Source: Branchiostoma floridae (taxonomy: Eukaryota > Chordata > Leptocardii > Amphioxiformes > Branchiostomatidae). Taken from it: a DNA stretch of 64,000 nt. The DNA is taken from contig NW_023365773.1 in assembly GCF_000003815.2 (NCBI RefSeq), positions 376,882-440,881 on the forward strand. Reading direction: 5' to 3'. Under the pieces are notes generated by a model, which was not told the origin of the DNA, did no database searches, and saw only the letters and a list, made by a program, of their open reading frames with translations. The position numbers and the translations under genes are program-made. Shown piece after piece: positions 1 to 11,200 of this stretch; the first letter of the stretch is position 1; each line of letters begins with the position of its first letter.

Positions 1-60
1 AGATAGGTGATATCATAAAAGGCAATGGACCTGTAAGTGCTAGGGTGTGTATATGTGAAT

Positions 61-430
61 GTGTGAATGTATGTGTGTGTGTGTGTGTGTATGTGTGATN
101 NNNNNNNNNNNNNNNNNNNNNNNNNNNNNNNNNNNNNNNNNNNNNNNNNNNNNNNNNNNNNNNNNNNNNNNNNNNNNNNNNNNNNNNNNNNNNNNNNNNN
201 NNNNNNNNNNNNNNNNNNNNNNNNNNNNNNNNNNNNNNNNNNNNNNNNNNNNNNNNNNNNNNNNNNNNNNNNNNNNNNNNNNNNNNNNNNNNNNNNNNNN
301 NNNNNNNNNNNNNNNNNNNNNNNNNNNNNNNNNNNNNNNNNNNNNNNNNNNNNNNNNNNNNNNNNNNNNNNNNNNNNNNNNNNNNNNNNNNNNNNNNNNN
401 NNNNNNNNNNNNNNNNGTGTGTGTGCGTTT

Positions 431-473
<43 letters not shown>

Positions 474-590
474 TATATGTGTGAGTGTATGTGTGTGTTT
501 GCGCGCGTGTGTGTGTGTGTGTGTATGTATGTATGTGTGTGAGTGTGCGTGTATGTGTGAGTGTCTGTATGTGAGAGAGTGTGTGTTTTA
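61..590 (+). repeat. (TG)n and (GA)n microsatellite around an assembly gap
   Basis: TG-rich simple repeat lies on both sides of the 100-416 gap, with (GA)n at about 454-473. The gap is probably a collapsed or unsequenced continuation of the microsatellite. Confidence 0.9.
100..416. other. Assembly gap (317 N)
   Basis: A run of N inside a TG microsatellite. The next UGT exons should lie beyond it, to the left. Confidence 1.
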
Positions 591-652
591 TACAACTAAA
601 TTTATACATCGGCGTGTATGAAATCCTGTAATCCAGGTGACATCAGGAGTAC

Positions 653-2647
653 CTCGTGTTGGTGACGACATGAAGAATGGCCTGGTACAACTGGTCGGAG
701 GTGACCGTGCTGAAGTCCAACCTCACCCCCAGTCCCCTGGCCACCACCCGGGCGGCGTTGCCGGGCTGGTCCGAGACCAGCGGCAGACAGACCATGGGCA
801 CACCGTGGTGCAGGGCCTCGTACAGGCCGTTCGACCCAGCGTGAGTGATGAAGGCTCGGATCTTTGGGTGGGCTACAACAGATAGAGCAAGTCAGAAGCA
901 AAGCAAATCATCTGGAAAAGTTAATGTGCTCGATGTACATAGATATGTAGGAAAACCTGGGAGAAATATATTTTTAGACACAGAATTCGCTTGGTGTTCT
1001 TGGCTTAGTAATTTATCATTCAAGACAGTCGCGATATTACTGCTGTATTATTCGATTGGCTACGTCCCAATGTTTTGTTGGTCTTATAAGGAAAATATTA
1101 TTAATCAAGTTTATTGCAAATTCTTGCCCGAGGGCTAATTGCAGGTAACATGAGAGATTCAAACAATGTAAAAACAATACCACAGGTGTCTACTCTAGTC
1201 TAAAACTAGTAAAAGCTCACTCTAGATCCTGGGTTATTGGGTTCGACTCCTTTTTCGAAGACCGTGGAAGACGAAAGATCCAACCTGTTCTATTTTGTGT
1301 GGGTTTTGTGATGTTAGAAGGAGAGTTGTTTTCTTTTGGTCGGTGAATGTTAAGAAGTTTAGATGGAATTTGGTAGCCTCTTCAAACAATTCTTTTCTTT
1401 CGTGATCGTAGAAAGAGCAGTTTGATATAAAATGTTACCCAGCAGGTCGTTCTGAGGTAGCCAGGCCAGTAGTCTGGTGTTGTTACCCAGACCGGTCGGC
1501 TTCTCTCCCACGTACCGCCACACCACCTTCTGTCGGAGCCGGGCGAAGGCTGCCGCGAAGACTTCTTGCCTCTCTGCCGACATCGTCTTAATCATCGACC
1601 CGAAACTGACGACAATCACTCCATCGTCTCCAGAGCTCTGGACAAACGCGTCCATGTTCTGTGGAGAGATGAATCGCCTTTAGTGAAATTTATGACAGTC
1701 GACATTAAGAAACGTTGAGTTAACGCCTGGACGGTGCTTTATTCGCTTCTCGCAGGCAGTCAGTAAGGGAAACTCACCTCAGTTAGGGGGGCGGCCACAC
1801 GGACATTCAATCCTCCAACCTGAACCATGTTGGGCATGCTGGGACGAGGAAAATCCAGCACGTTGTCGGTTTGATAGAGCCACAAGTCCGTGCGTGACGT
1901 CACGCTCTGAATAGTTTCTTCTTCACCGACGTAGGTACGGACCAGTCCGTCAAATGCTCTACCCCCAAAATGGCGTAGCAGAATTGGTAGGAGAGTAGAC
2001 AAGGCAGAGTTCTGCACTCGTTGTCCAAAGGTCATATCATCGGTAAAATCGGCCAATAGAGAGGGTACGTAAGAAGGAGGGGTCGGCACACCTGTACCTT
2101 TTTCGTCAATGCAGTAATTATCTTTACGCATGACGGCTATGTGAGGGACCCGGATGTGCAGACGGGCTGAGAGGATAGCGCCGCAAGGAAACAAGGGGTG
2201 AAAAATGACAACACTGTACTGGGATGCTCTCAGTCGATGCTCCAGCTTACCGTCACCTAGAAGCAGACCACAGTGTTTTGCTAACTCTCCAGCCCAAGCG
2301 ACGAATGCTTTTCCTTTCTCAAAAAAGGACAATTTCCCAGCCGTAGAAAAGTCACGGTCTTGTAATTCAATGAGCCTGGCTCGGGTTCCTTGGTCTTGGA
2401 ATGCCTCAAACTGAAAGTCGGGCCACTCTGTGTGTCGTTTTTCTACAATGTCCTCTGAGATCACGACAGCGACCGTATGACCTTTATCCACCAAAGCACG
2501 GCCGATTTTGGCCAGAGCCATCCAGTGGCTGTCGACTACTGGCGGAGGCACCAACAGAACCTTCTCAGCGCTGCTCCTGTGTCTGATCAGGACACCCAGG
2601 AAAACTAGCAGAATGGCGGAACATCGAAGCTTCGGACCGATCCCCAT
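653..2647 (-). CDS. UDP-glucuronosyltransferase, 5' three coding exons (3' part off window)
   Basis: This gene encodes an ER-membrane glycosyltransferase that transfers a UDP-sugar to small lipophilic acceptors. Exons on the minus strand are 2647-1778 (290 codons, donor GAG|gtgagt), 1658-1439 (220 bp) and 872-653 (220 bp, donor ACGAG|gtactc); phases agree across both introns. A hydrophobic signal peptide covers residues 1-27. The motif DSHW places the usual catalytic His at residue 41. Exon 3 carries the UGT signature FITHAGSNGLYEALHHGVPM followed by SDQPGN, which contacts the UDP-sugar. The C-terminal transmembrane anchor and dilysine tail are missing because the gene continues left of the window, beyond the gap at 100-416. 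From memory, mammalian UGTs have 132-, 88- and 220-bp exons here, so the 220-bp exon 2 equals 132+88 fused. The family is certain; the subfamily and substrate are not. Confidence 0.92.
1127..1262 (+). mobile_element. SINE-like repeat with B-box-like motif
   Basis: It is shared with 62745-62865 (caggtaacatgagagattca, gtgtctactctagtct, actctagatcctgggt). It contains ggttcgactcc at about 1249-1259, a match to the RNA polymerase III B box (GGTTCGANTCC). It lies in the UGT intron between exons 2 and 3. Confidence 0.5.
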
Positions 2648-4392
2648 GATGCTGCTACGCTTCTTTCCAAACTTTGTTGACTGCTCTTAGGAGAGATCAA
2701 AGGTTAAAACCGTGATCATTCAGTCTACTAGTCTGAATGCACTTATCTGATAGAACCAGTATAGAAGCAGAGGTACGATTGGTAGTCCGTGGATTGCTTC
2801 TGGACCAATCATTATGGCCGACGTGCCATAAGTTACTTGTTGTCTGTAAGGGGCCATAGCTATGGGTTCCCAGGCTGGGTACACTACGAGCTATTCGTAC
2901 GGACGGAGTTCTCACGGGGCATAGCGTTCTAATAGTAACATTTAAACAGATGTTTCGACTGCAAAGCCGTGCCTACCGGCCAAGACAGTCCTCTGCCAAA
3001 AGTCTTTGGTTTATACGATCTTCCGTGGTCTTCAATAGGATTTAGGACCGATCTGGACGGCAGTTGCGATTTGACCACCGGAGGATCTTCTTGGATGTCT
3101 ATGGTGCACTGGTGTGATTATAAGCTATTATTATTATATTGATAACAACCGCGAGAATCCTGAAAGGCTATAGCTAGTACTTGAAGCTGAGGATAAGTGC
3201 TCAAGAAAACAAGGGGTCAGAAATCGACAAAACACGACCCTCAGCCGTATGACACTCCAGGTCCATGTCTCCCAGGCCACAGTGCTGGTACCCGATAAAT
3301 ACCCGATGTCAGCTGGCCAAGCTGTTTTGATAAGAATCGCTCACGTTGCTATCTGTAACACAAAAGTACCTGCCCCCATTCTTAAATACGTATTGTGGGC
3401 ACAAGTTTGAAATGTCTGTTTGAGACAGGTGCAAGCATTTGTTTGTTCGTATAAATCTTTGTTTATTCATGTTTAGCATAGATACGAGATAACGGGGACG
3501 TCCTAAAACTACATGGAGACGCACAGTGGCTAAAGACCTAGCGGCCATTGGGATCCCCAGGGATGCTGCTCAGCCCCTAGCACAGAACAGACCCCAGTGG
3601 AGGAAACGTAGCCTCTACCAGGCTCCCAAGTCGCTGGGAAAAATAGCAGAAATTGGCCAAATAGACTGAAAACACACCAGAGGAATTGGTTGCCCGAGGA
3701 GTACAGTTTGCGACCTCCCAAACAAACTGTATTCCTCGGCAAACCAACTCCTCTGGTGTGTTTTCAGTCTATTTGGCCAATTTCTACTATTTTTTCAGCG
3801 CCCTTGGGAGCCTGGTAGAGGCTAGAGGAAACTTATCACAGCCTCATGTCCCACATGGGATGAAGAGGATAAGTAAATAAGTGAGCATGAATACGCGATC
3901 ATTTGTATTGATAAACTGTCAATCTAAAGCGCAGCTAACAATATCGTATTGGAGGTGTTTTGTTTCTTGACACAACGAGGGGCGTGTTTGTTGCTATGGA
4001 CACGGAGCGATTCCGCTTCTCCATCAATGGCGATGTCTGCTGATCTCCAGGCAGGTTTACCGGTGAGGTAAGATAGTATCAAAGCTGGCCAAGAGTCAGT
4101 CGGGACCGGCTGACTACATTTGGCCGGCTATACCCCTCCAATTTAAATCTGGCATCCATATGACGACGTTATATATTACACGATTGACGTCCTTGGCCTC
4201 GTATAAATAAGCCCGATTGCAAAACAAACTTTGTACAGCGGCTTTTCAAAAACGCACATAACGATTGCTTTTCAACATTTAGCACGTCTTTCGAGAGGTG
4301 TACAGTACTTTTTCTTAGATAGGTGTGCAAACGTTAGGTGGGACGGGTCGTTCAGTGTAATATAACCAGCTGCTGTCACACCGCGTGCCTGC
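2648..4392. other. Intergenic region upstream of the UGT gene
   Basis: No convincing exon. The region holds the palindromic element at 3608-3830 and a fragment (4066-4140) related to the element at 7099-7245. Otherwise it is unique sequence. The UGT promoter should lie in the first few hundred bases, but no TATA box is evident. Confidence 0.5.
3608..3830. mobile_element. Palindromic MITE-like element
   Basis: Long inverted arms (about 100 bp) meet at about 3716; outer ends are tagcctctaccaggctccc and its complement, inner parts attggccaaatagactgaaa. Relatives are at 61838-62155 (with extra outer arms, acatgcgtatatattcaagt) and 20277-20372. Confidence 0.85.
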
Positions 4393-5008
4393 GAAGCTGG
4401 TGTGTTACGCCGAACGGCGGTTATACCGGCTATATAGATACAGATACAGAAGCTGGTGTGTTACACCGAAGGCGGTTACACCGGCTATATAGATACAGAT
4501 ACAGAAGCTGGTGTGTTACACCGAAGGGCGGTTATACCGGCTATATAGATACAGATACAGAAGCTGGTGTGTTACGCCGAAGGGCGATTATACCGGCTAT
4601 ATAGATACGGATACAGAAGCTGGTGTGTTACACCGAAGGGCGGTTATACCGGCTATATAGATACAGATACAGAAGCTGGTGTGTTACACCGAAGGGCGGT
4701 TATACCGGCTATATAGATACAGATACAGAAGCTGGTGTGTTACGCCGAAGGGCGGTTATACCGGCTATATAGATACAGATACAGAAGCTGGTGTGTTACG
4801 CCGAAGGGCGGTTATACAGCCTATATAGATACAGATACAGAAGCTGGTGTGTTACGCCGAAGGGCGGTTATACCGGCTATATAGATACAGATACAGAAGC
4901 TGGTGTATTACGCCGAAGGGCGGTTATACCGGCTATATAGATACAGATACAGAAGCTGGTGTGTTACGCCGAAGGGCGGTTATACCGGCTATATATAGAT
5001 ACAGATAC
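4393..5008 (+). repeat. Promoter-proximal minisatellite, 11 copies of a 56-bp unit
   Basis: Unit starts are at 4393, 4449, 4504, 4560, 4616, 4672, 4728, 4784, 4840, 4896 and 4952. The unit runs gaagctggtgtgttac, then gccgaagggcgg, ttataccggc, then tatatagatacagatacag. Copies are near identical; the main variant is acaccg versus acgccg. The array ends about 210 bp upstream of the HGSNAT start codon, so it lies in the promoter or 5' leader. The unit contains short dyads (ggtgt/acacc; gccg/cggc). Confidence 0.95.
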
Positions 5009-5108
5009 AAATACAGAACTATTCGCCTCCTTCTAGAAAAAGTTACACACTTAAAACACTGAAACGGAGTCGACCCTTACATCTGCCCAGAAAGTAAGTG
5101 AAAGGTAC

Positions 5109-5216
5109 ATGTGCAGAAGTAAACAACACGGAGAGACAGACTTTGGAGTTTGCCCGACCGGCTCTCCGCAGACGGCGTCTGTTCCGAGTCTGTTCTATCC
5201 CGTCTCTACTGCGAAC
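5109..5216 (+). other. HGSNAT: Possible in-frame N-terminal extension of HGSNAT
   Basis: An in-frame ATG at 5109 precedes the ATG at 5217 by 36 codons with no stop between. I chose 5217 because it is followed directly by a hydrophobic signal-peptide-like stretch (ARALLGCVGLILLTQG) and sits in a good context (gcgaacATGG). From memory, the human protein also has an upstream in-frame Met ahead of its signal region. With the longer start the protein would be 622 residues. Confidence 0.4.
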
Positions 5217-8200
5217 ATGGCGGGTTGTAGGGGGCCGGGCCTTGCACGAGCGCTGCTGGGGTGTGTGGGTCTAATACTCCTAACCCAAGGTAAGTCTTAG
5301 TAATATGGCCTTCGGTCAATATTGACCATGGTAAATCCTAATTGATGTCAGCCCTACAGCGTCGGCTGTGACTAAATAGTCCTATGTGATAATGACAGTC
5401 TCTGCCAAATAGGGCACATCTGTAAGCTGACTCCGGTCTGTTGCAGAATTCGCTTTCTATTCTTCAGCCATTCGCATCAGTCTGACTTCTCCTGATTTTA
5501 GCTGCCTGGACAGTGTGGATGTAAAGAAAGTTTATAGACCTGACAAAAGTACCTGTACAGGAAGCTTAAAAGGGTCAACCATGCTACACTAGTAGAGTCA
5601 ATATTCAAAATATAACGTTACAAATTTAAGTCCATGTGGGCTTGGGTTCGGGTTAAATTTAACGCATTCAAAAGTTCTATGGCTTTCTTCTGTGAACCTT
5701 CTTCATTTTACAGTGTTAATCATAGTCACACGTTTAGTTTTGATACCGCGTTAGCTGTGCCATTGGGAGGTTAGCTCGTATAATAATACAAAAGTGCAGC
5801 ATAACTGTTACTTTTAAACATATAAAGCTTCATTGTTTGGTTGAACCTGCCAAAGTATATTTTCAGAGACACCAAAAACAAAGAAGTAACCGTTGAATCG
5901 GACCATAGATATAGTGCAAAGGTCACATGTCAGGTATCACATGATGCTAAGGCGCACGTGTACCGTGAACTTTGACCCTGCGTGTAGGCGTGTCCGGGGA
6001 GGGAGGGGTTCGTGTCGGCAGGGACTCCAAGCAGATGTAGGGGTGGACACAATCGTAACGTTTACTTACGTCATGACATAGGTGACGTCACAGAGGCGTC
6101 GCCCTTTGACCTGAAGATGGACAGGGCGCTGCTGACCGTGACCTCTGACCTGACCTACCCTGTGGAGGCGTGGACGGTGTCGGACGTGTGTTACCAGGTA
6201 ACGTTGGGGGAGGGGGGGCGTAACATGTTTCAGGCATTTTAAAGATTTTATACGCTTTAATAATCTCCCTCAAAAGTGCATCGCTCTTAGCAACAAGTTT
6301 TCAGTCAGTTCTATGTTGAAATGACACCTGTCAGACCTATGTCACGTGACTAGAACAAAAATGTGACATCAGCAACGGATCAAAATGGCCAACCGAGACG
6401 GGGGCCGATACCAACTTCCGTATTACCGTCGCAGACGATTCATGTTGATATTAACCTACTTCATTATCATATCTAATGCATATTTCTGAAATATGGGGAT
6501 TTTTGGTTTAATGAATCAAATAGGACGACAATAGTCATTTGTTAACCCCTTTTAGTGCAACTTGAGTTTCACTGGACTGATAGTGACGTCACGTAGTAGC
6601 GGGAACCTGACGACCAACACGTCATACCCCACCCGCCTCGACTTCGTCTGGAACCATGGCAACGGGACAAACCAATCTGTCTGTAGGTAGGGACAGCTCC
6701 ACACCTTTCAAAAAGTCTATCGTTTTACTAGGACCTTTACTTTGATAGGAAGTGCATCATATTTAAATTTGTTCCTATGTCGTTCATTCAAAGTCTTGGT
6801 GTTTGTACAAAACGGAGTTTTACACAATGATGTTATGGGCGCGACTGGAAAAGAATCGCATCAGCCTATTAGCAAAGGGGTCGTAAGTCCGACGGCGTCA
6901 TTTACGAGCAATGAGCTTTCTTGGTACGAGGGAGCTCAGCTCAGACGTCAAACCTCAGCGACATCTGTCCTGCCTGAGTACAATGTGAACCAGTCAGAAT
7001 TGCCCTGAAGAAGGTGACAGACGGTCACCGAAATGTCGGTGAGAATAAAGCATTGGTTGTGTAAAAAGATTCTCTTTATTCTCAGCGCATAACAGTTAGT
7101 CTCCAAGCAGACCCTACGGTGCCATAAGATAGTATCAAAGCTGGCCAAGTAGTATAGCAGGTGCCCGGCTAACTTCCTTTGGCCGACTATACTTCTTGGC
7201 CAGCTTTGATACTATCTTAAGGCACTGTAGGGTCTGCTTGGAGACTACATAAAAGAACCCCACACACTTGTCGATAAGAGTAGGGGTGATCCGGTGTGGT
7301 TGGCTGAAGCACGCGAGCCGCAGCGATGCCTCGAACGATAAGCATCATGCTTCGTCCTCCCGCTTGACCATTTTGTGTTCTCACGATGTTTTCTATGACT
7401 GTGTTCGTACTTCGTAGCCACCACTACCACTACGGTGAGTACGGGCACTACAAGATGCAGCTCCCGAAATGCAAGCTGAGCACCCTGACGGACCCTGTCA
7501 ACAGCAACATACGTGAGTTCTGTGGGAGTCTGATTATCTGTGGGGTGATAATGAAAGATGAGAGAGAGAGAGTAAAGCTAAGGGCACCACCCGCCGTACG
7601 TGCAGTTTGTCCGTACGTTTTTTTTTTTTTGGGGGGGGGGGGGGGAGGCCACGTCCGCCACGTATTTCTGAAAACGTTCAGGCTGTACAGGGCATGCGTG
7701 TCGCCCGTACTAGCACGTACGGGGGCGAATCCGCAGCCCGATGGCACACAAAGTTTTGCCTGCACGTAAAGTTCTACGGCGTGTCTGCGTGCTCCAAAAT
7801 CCGTCGGATTCCATACGAGTTCGTGCGGAGGCGGTACTGACCACTTACGGATCCCAAATTTTAAAGATTGACCACGTTTTGTCACGTAGACAGCACGTGT
7901 TTGCATGTATGGCGGGTTGTGCCCTTAACATAAGAGAGCATGGGAGAGAAGAAAGGGAGAAAGGGATAAGGAAACCAAGGAAGGGAAGGAGGGAAGGGAA
8001 GAAGGTAGGGAGGGGGGAGGGAGGAAACAAGGATAAGACCCAGAGTAAGTTTATTAGTAATCGCCAAGTAGATCTTGCGGTGGTTTAAGACAGTATCATA
8101 AGCTGGGGAAGGAGTTTAGCCGGGAGAGGAGTTTTATTCCACCGCGAAGACTCCTCTACCGGCTAAACTCCTTCTCCAGGTTATGTTACTGTCTTAAACC

Positions 8201-11200
8201 ACGTGCACCGCAAGATCTGCGTGGAGATTAGTTTATTAGCTCATAAGACGAAAACTTTATAACATGTTTCACGGCATGTTTCATCTTCCTTCCCAACAGC
8301 CATTCTTGTTGCGTTCTTCGTGTACGTGGCGCTTGGTGCTGTGTGGGTGGTCGCCTCGTATCTGTACAGGTACGGATTTTCTCTTCTATTCATTGTCAGT
8401 TTATGTAACACGACAGAAGCTTTTTACAGGCAATAGTTGTAAACGGCACTCAGAGTTAGATTGTGTAGGTGTTAGTGTGGCAGGCGAAACTGCTTGGTGT
8501 GGTACGACAATAAGAAGTGGTTTGTTTGTTTGTTTGTTTGTTTTACCAGGGGGAACATATCGCCTTTTTTAGGCGCTTTTCAATGTGCTCCGGGGGGTGG
8601 GGGCAGACATACATATACTGATACATACATATTAAATAAAATAAGAAGTAACATAACATGACAAAATTAACTTGTCCATCAATACAAATAATAGCAACTT
8701 AGGAATAACCAATACATAATACCATTCTACGATACAAGTAAATCAAAATTGCAATTATGTTACCATAATATGACTCAAAACATAAGTAGAATGAAATGAT
8801 TAGGGAAATGAGTTGACCGGTACACGATAGCATTGAAACATCTCTGACGATTCCGCCCTGTCTTTTTCAGGAGAAGGTTCGGCGGCGAGGAGGACGAAAT
8901 GAGACATCTTCTGATCAACACGGTATGTCTGTATGAAATATCACATCTTACGAATTATCAGCCCAACATGTGGCCCGTTTTATTCAATCGAAAAGCTACT
9001 TAAGGCCGATACCGTAAAAAGCATGTACATATTAACAGGTGTCCGTAAATATAAACGTCTTTTCTAGCTTCCATTCCTTGACTAACATGACCCAAGAAGA
9101 AGTTTTTCTTACCGACAATGACTGGTGTTTTTTCTTGCCTGATTTGTTTGACAGGGTCGCCACAATGACGCCGGCCCTCCGAAGCCGGAGTCTCCGGCCA
9201 AACCAAGACGTCTCAAGTCGCTGGACACCTTCAGAGGGTGGGTTGCCGCTGTCTTATTTGTTTCTTGCACTTTTTTTAGATGTTCGTTCTCGATTGTTCT
9301 TTGTGTGGCGATGCTTTAGTGGAATACAGTATAAAAGTGTTTGGCAAAAGGTATAGGATTTTTCCATGGTTAAACTCAGACCAGCTGACTTCGATCTTCC
9401 AAGCGTAGAATTTTATTGTCTTACAAACAATTATATCTATTTGCTTTTACCCCCTTTCCACTAGGACGGCGCGCTCTCTCTGCGACCTAAAATTTGACAT
9501 ATCGCTCAACGAATTCTATAGAAAAGAAACGAATGTTTTTTTTTTACACTTCATGTGTTTTGTTGTCTTCTCAGTCACACTTTTACGTTTTGCATGATAT
9601 ACCCAGTGTGAAAGCGAAGGTTACACATATCCTATTGAGGTCGCAGTGAGAGCGCAGCACGATCGCCGTCTAGTGGAAATGGGGCCTTATCGTTAAGGCT
9701 TTACAATGTTCGCGTATGTCTCTGTGTCTTTTGGTTGGCAATTGGTTGCCGGATAATACACATGTATAGTAGTTATGTTGCCATGGTAACGGGATGACGT
9801 GGCACGTTGCTATGGTGCCGAGTTACCATGGTAACAGATGACTTGAAACGTTGCCCACAGGATGTGTCTGTGCATCATGGCGTTCGTGAACTACGGAGGA
9901 GGCGGCTACTGGTTCTTAGACCACTCCGTCTGGAACGGTAAGACGCTCGCAACGTCTTGAAGATACTAACTTTGGAATCCTTTTATACACACTCGGGAAG
10001 GAAATTTCACTTTCTAAAGATGCCTTCTCAATATAACCCAGCTGGTGGGTAAACATGGCTGCTAGTGAAAGCGACATTCAAATTGATATTTACTGGTTTA
10101 CCTACAGTTCTTGTCCATCTAAACTATTATTGAATATGATATCCTTTTTTTTATATTTTCAGGTATCACTGTGGCAGACCTCGTGTTCCCATGGTAACTA
10201 GAGTGTTTTTAAAAACCTGTAGTGATTTATTGAGTTATCATATAAAATCATTTTGTTGCCTAAGCGAATTAACTTTTAAATATTTTAAGATATCTTGCCT
10301 TGTCGAGCTTGAATTCGGGAGCTTCTGTGACTGATAGGTAATGGATGCTTTGAACTTGACCCTGCGTTGACCTAATGTCAAAGTTCATGCCCTGCCCCCT
10401 TCAGGTTCATGTGGATCATGGGAACGAGCACCGCGCTCTCGTTCCGCGGGTTGCAGCGCAAGGCCACGCCCAAGCTGACCATCTTCGGCAAGATCGTGAG
10501 GAGGACCATCACCCTGTTTCTGCTGGGACTGTTCATTGTTAACGCACGTAAGTACGGGAAGGGCGTGGTCTATGTAGGCATTGTTTATTATAACTTACTA
10601 ACTGTGACCGTGTGAGGGAACAGTCACATAAGCACCCTCTCCTTCATTATTATTAGTAGACAAAAATTAAGGGATTTCCTAATGGGACCGGAAGGATTGC
10701 ATTTACAACTGATCTGTTGAACCATATCGGTAGCCATCCAATGTGTTAATTCTGTGTATAGTATAACATTCATCGAATGTGCTAAGTTGGCGTTAGGCGG
10801 CTATCATCATAATTGTCTATCTCCTCTGCAGCGGACGACTGGGCCACCATCCGGATCCCTGGGGTACTGCAGCGCTTTGCGGTGTCGTATTTCGCCGTGT
10901 CCACCATGATGCTGCTCCACATGGAGGTCGGAGGACAGGAGGAACACTACTCACGGGTAGGTGCGCTATTGGCTGTTCACAGTCACGTGACGATGACATC
11001 ATTTAGCGTCCGCATTGTTGATTGGTTAAATCATGATGCTGGTCCACATGGAGGTGGGAGAGCAGGAGGAAAACAACGTACATTACGTACGCTATTGGCG
11101 GTTCGTAGTCATGCGACGATGACCTCATTCAGTGCCCGCCATGTTGGATGGTTAAACAGAACGTATCATGCTTTACGGCGTGGGTGACGAAAAGTGCTCA

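Noticed and set aside
40-609. His/Thr-rich frame and Cys/Val frames around 1-600
   Set aside because: Translated (TG)n microsatellite and N run.
4393-5008. CRISPR-like regularly spaced repeat
   Set aside because: Copies are contiguous with no unique spacers, and the genome is animal. The same applies to the arrays at 11322, 16503 and 57114.
4338-5062. Open frames reading GGYTGYIDTDTEAGV repeats
   Set aside because: They are translations of the 56-bp minisatellite. The unit is not a multiple of three, so frames shift each copy, and there is no protein family match.
7448-7906. 152-codon minus-strand open frame
   Set aside because: It crosses HGSNAT exon 4 and intron 4 antisense, including poly-T/poly-G runs (giving PPPPPPKKKK). 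No domain or splice support.
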